Under the pieces are notes generated by a model that saw only the letters and a list, made by a program, of their open reading frames with translations, ran no database searches and was not told where the DNA came from. Both the position numbers and the translations under genes were made by a program. A stretch of DNA of 64,000 nt, from the NCBI GenBank assembly GCA_949283375.1, contig CASDSM010000016.1, positions 1-64,000 of the forward strand, read 5' to 3'. This document shows positions 62,177 through 64,000 of the stretch, piece by piece; the first letter of the stretch is position 1, and every line of letters starts with the position of its first letter. The stretch is from an uncultured Eubacteriales bacterium (GTDB taxonomy: Bacteria > Bacillota > Clostridia > Oscillospirales > Oscillospiraceae).

Positions 62177-63670
62177 TCAGGCCGAGAGGCGGGCCAGCGC
62201 CGACTCCAGACGGGCCAGCGTCTTCTCTTTGCCGAGGATCCACGCGATCTCCACCGCGCCACCCGGCGTGACCGCCTTGCCGGAGATGGCGATGCGCACC
62301 GGCCACATGACTTTGGCGTTCCTGGCGCCCGTCTCCTCAGCGAGGGCGGACATCGTCTGCTTGAGCGCCTCCGGCTCCCAGGTCTCCAGCGCGCGCAGAC
62401 GCGGCAGGATGGCCTGCAGCACCTCCAGCGCGCTCTCCGGGGTGCTCTTGGACTTCTTGTGGCGGAAGAGCTCGGTGTCATAGTCCGGGAGAGACTGGAA
62501 GAAGTCCACCTTCTCCGGGATATCGGTGAGCTTTTCGCAGCGCTGCTGCAGGATGGAGGCGACCTTCACCACGTCGATGGAGGGATCGGTCACGCTCTGG
62601 CGGATATAGGGCTCTGCCTTGCGCGCAAACTCCTCCAGCGAAAGCGCGCGGATATAGACGCTGTTGAAGTAAGTCAGTTTGTCCATATCAAAGATGGCGG
62701 GGGACTTGGAGACGCTTTTCACGTCGAAGATCTGCACCATGTCGTCCAGCGAGAAGATCTCCTCCTCCCCGCCGGGGGCCCAGCCGAGCAGGGCGACGTA
62801 GTTCACCACCGCCTCGGTGAGATAGCCCATCTGGATCAGGTCCTCATAGGAGGGGTCGCCATGGCGCTTGGACATCTTGTGGTGCGCATCGCGCATCACC
62901 GGTGAGCAGTGGATATAGGTGGGGACCTCCCAGCCAAAGGCGTGATAGAGCAGATTATACTTGGGGGCGGAGGCGAGATATTCGTTGCCGCGCACGACGT
63001 GGGTGATGCCCATCAGGTGGTCGTCGATCACGTTGGCGAAGTTGTAGGTGGGCAGGCCGTCCGACTTCATCAGCACGCCCTCGTCCAGGTCGGAATTGTC
63101 AACCGTGATGGAGCCGAAGATCACGTCGTCAAAGCTGGTGGTGCCCGGCTCGATCCGCTGGCGCAGGACGTAGGGACGCCCCTCTGCGGCCAGCGCGTCC
63201 GACGCCGCGCGGGAGATGTCCCGATAGGGGCACTCGTGCTTGGTGGCTGCCTTGCCCAGCGCCGCGCCGTGCAGGGCCGCCTCCTCCGTCTTCTGGCAGA
63301 AGCAGCGGTAGGCGCCGCCCCGGTCAAGCAGGCGCTCGGCATAGCGCTGATAGATCTCGCGGCGGTCGGTCTGGACATAGGGACCCACCGGGCCGCCCAT
63401 GTCCGGGCCCTCGTCGTGCGTCAGGCCGCACTCGCCCAGCGTCTTATAGATCAGCTCCTCTGCCCCGTCCACCTGACGGGCCAGGTCGGTATCTTCAATG
63501 CGCAGCAGGAATTTTCCCCTGTTGTGGCGGGCGATCAGCCAGGTGTACAGCGCCGTGCGCAGATTGCCCACATGCATATATCCCGTGGGAGAGGGGGCAA
63601 AGCGGGTGCGGACCTCCCCGGTGGGGATGCGGGCCTCCATCTCCTCAAACCAGCGCGCGTCAGTTGACAT
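62177..63670 (-). CDS. gltX: glutamyl-tRNA synthetase
   Basis: The 497-residue class I synthetase has HIGH-type motif PSPTGYMHVGN (about 25-35) and KMSKRHG (about 255). FLLRIEDTDLARQ and YNFANVIDDHLMGITHV are also typical. The anticodon-binding region is all-helical. It charges tRNA-Glu and, if discriminating is absent, tRNA-Gln. The start MSTDARWFEEME is chosen because GGGAGG lies 7 bp upstream. Confidence 0.96.
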   Translation of the reverse strand: MSTDARWFEEMEARIPTGEVRTRFAPSPTGYMHVGNLRTALYTWLIARHNRGKFLLRIEDTDLARQVDGAEELIYKTLGECGLTHDEGPDMGGPVGPYVQTDRREIYQRYAERLLDRGGAYRCFCQKTEEAALHGAALGKAATKHECPYRDISRAASDALAAEGRPYVLRQRIEPGTTSFDDVIFGSITVDNSDLDEGVLMKSDGLPTYNFANVIDDHLMGITHVVRGNEYLASAPKYNLLYHAFGWEVPTYIHCSPVMRDAHHKMSKRHGDPSYEDLIQMGYLTEAVVNYVALLGWAPGGEEEIFSLDDMVQIFDVKSVSKSPAIFDMDKLTYFNSVYIRALSLEEFARKAEPYIRQSVTDPSIDVVKVASILQQRCEKLTDIPEKVDFFQSLPDYDTELFRHKKSKSTPESALEVLQAILPRLRALETWEPEALKQTMSALAEETGARNAKVMWPVRIAISGKAVTPGGAVEIAWILGKEKTLARLESALARLSA

Positions 63671-63854
63671 GCTCATTCCTCCCATACTGGACGAAGCCGT
63701 TTTCTCACGGTCTCCGCGTGGCGATACAGACACAGTATAACGGATTTGCGCGCGAAAGACAAGGCGTCCCCTCCCCTCCCGCGCGGAAATCTTCCCAGTC
63801 GGAAGGGGGCGCGCGATCTTCGGAGACTGTCCGGAAAAAATTGCGCCGGAAGGA

Positions 63855-63883
63855 TTGACGGCGGCGGAGAAATGTGATAAGAT
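63855..63883 (+). promoter_or_regulatory. sigma-A promoter of tRNA-Thr
   Basis: TTGACG (63855-63860), a 17-bp spacer and TAAGAT (63878-63883) precede the tRNA by 40 bp. The 253-bp gap from gltX holds only this. Confidence 0.75.
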
Positions 63884-63923
63884 AGCAAAGCATTTTAGGG
63901 CGGGGGCTCCGCCCGGTACAGAT

Positions 63924-63996
63924 GCTGGTGTGGCTCAGTCGGTAGAGCAGCTGATTCGTAATCAGCAGGTCAGCGGTTCAAGTCCGCTCACCAGCT
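63924..63996 (+). tRNA. tRNA-Thr (anticodon CGT)
   Basis: The 73-nt gene has acceptor arms GCTGGTG/CACCAGC, D-arm GGCTCAGTCGGTAGAGC, anticodon stem CTGAT/ATCAG with loop TCGTA giving anticodon CGT, and GGTTCAAGTCC in the T-arm. The genomic CCA is absent (TGCA follows). Confidence 0.95.
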
Positions 63997-64000
63997 TGCA

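Overview
This 64 kb window comes from a GC-rich, spore-forming member of the Clostridia. The Oscillospiraceae (Flavonifractor/Intestinimonas-like gut anaerobes) are the best guess, by inference. Spore genes recur throughout: spoVM, sipL, spoIVA, cwlD, cotJAB, cotJC, yunB, sigH and a SpoIVFB-like M50 protease. Coding density is high, and most genes right of 7.2 kb are on the minus strand.

Main discovery: the spore-coat manganese-catalase gene cotJC is cut in two. Its first 61 codons and two bases (12336-12520) follow a fused cotJA-cotJB gene. The rest (27138-27549) lies 14.6 kb away on the same strand. Joining the pieces at a shared GG restores one in-frame 198-residue protein with all five expected metal ligands. 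The DNA between (12521-27137) ends in a two-gene unit, a SHOCT-like small protein and a large serine recombinase. Its two ends, joined as a circle, form a dyad centred on the same GG with perfect 6-bp inner arms. This is the architecture of a skin-like element excised during sporulation, inserted here in cotJC and carrying metabolic rather than phage cargo.

Layout. 1-3641: partial GH25 lysozyme with an EETAPA repeat and ten FnIII-like modules. 3747-7191: 49-aa membrane protein, spoVM, sipL, spoIVA. 7271-11702 (minus): Xer recombinase, small ORF, radA, cwlD, class B sortase. 11884-27549: cotJ operon with the intervening element. The element carries cobA-hemD and a precorrin-2 dehydrogenase (siroheme), an iron/cobalamin-type ABC transporter, a siroheme sulfite/nitrite reductase, a secreted nuclease, two PfkB kinases, cytidine deaminase, a GyrI-like protein, yaaA, a rhodanese lipoprotein, a peroxiredoxin and the recombinase unit.

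27621-42178 (minus): a glucuronide-use locus with a GHKL kinase/LytTR regulator pair, a GH2 enzyme with a beta-glucuronidase NxK motif, a membrane-anchored domain-swapped GH3, a GPH symporter, uxaC, uxuA, a KDPG aldolase-VOC fusion, kdgK and a UxuB-like reductase. Together these can take glucuronides to pyruvate and glyceraldehyde-3-phosphate.

42274-64000: housekeeping and sporulation genes. They include an aminotransferase, ligA, yunB, a methionine gamma-lyase-like gene, three tandem M42 peptidases, murD, ybjQ, RNase P RNA, yebC, the Nif3/trmK pair, a DUF1858 gene, a Nudix hydrolase, a DEDDh exonuclease, a frameshifted RluA-family pseudouridine synthase, tRNA-Pro, a zinc-ribbon gene, sigH, ruvB-ruvA-ruvC, the M50 protease with a small membrane partner, gltX and tRNA-Thr.
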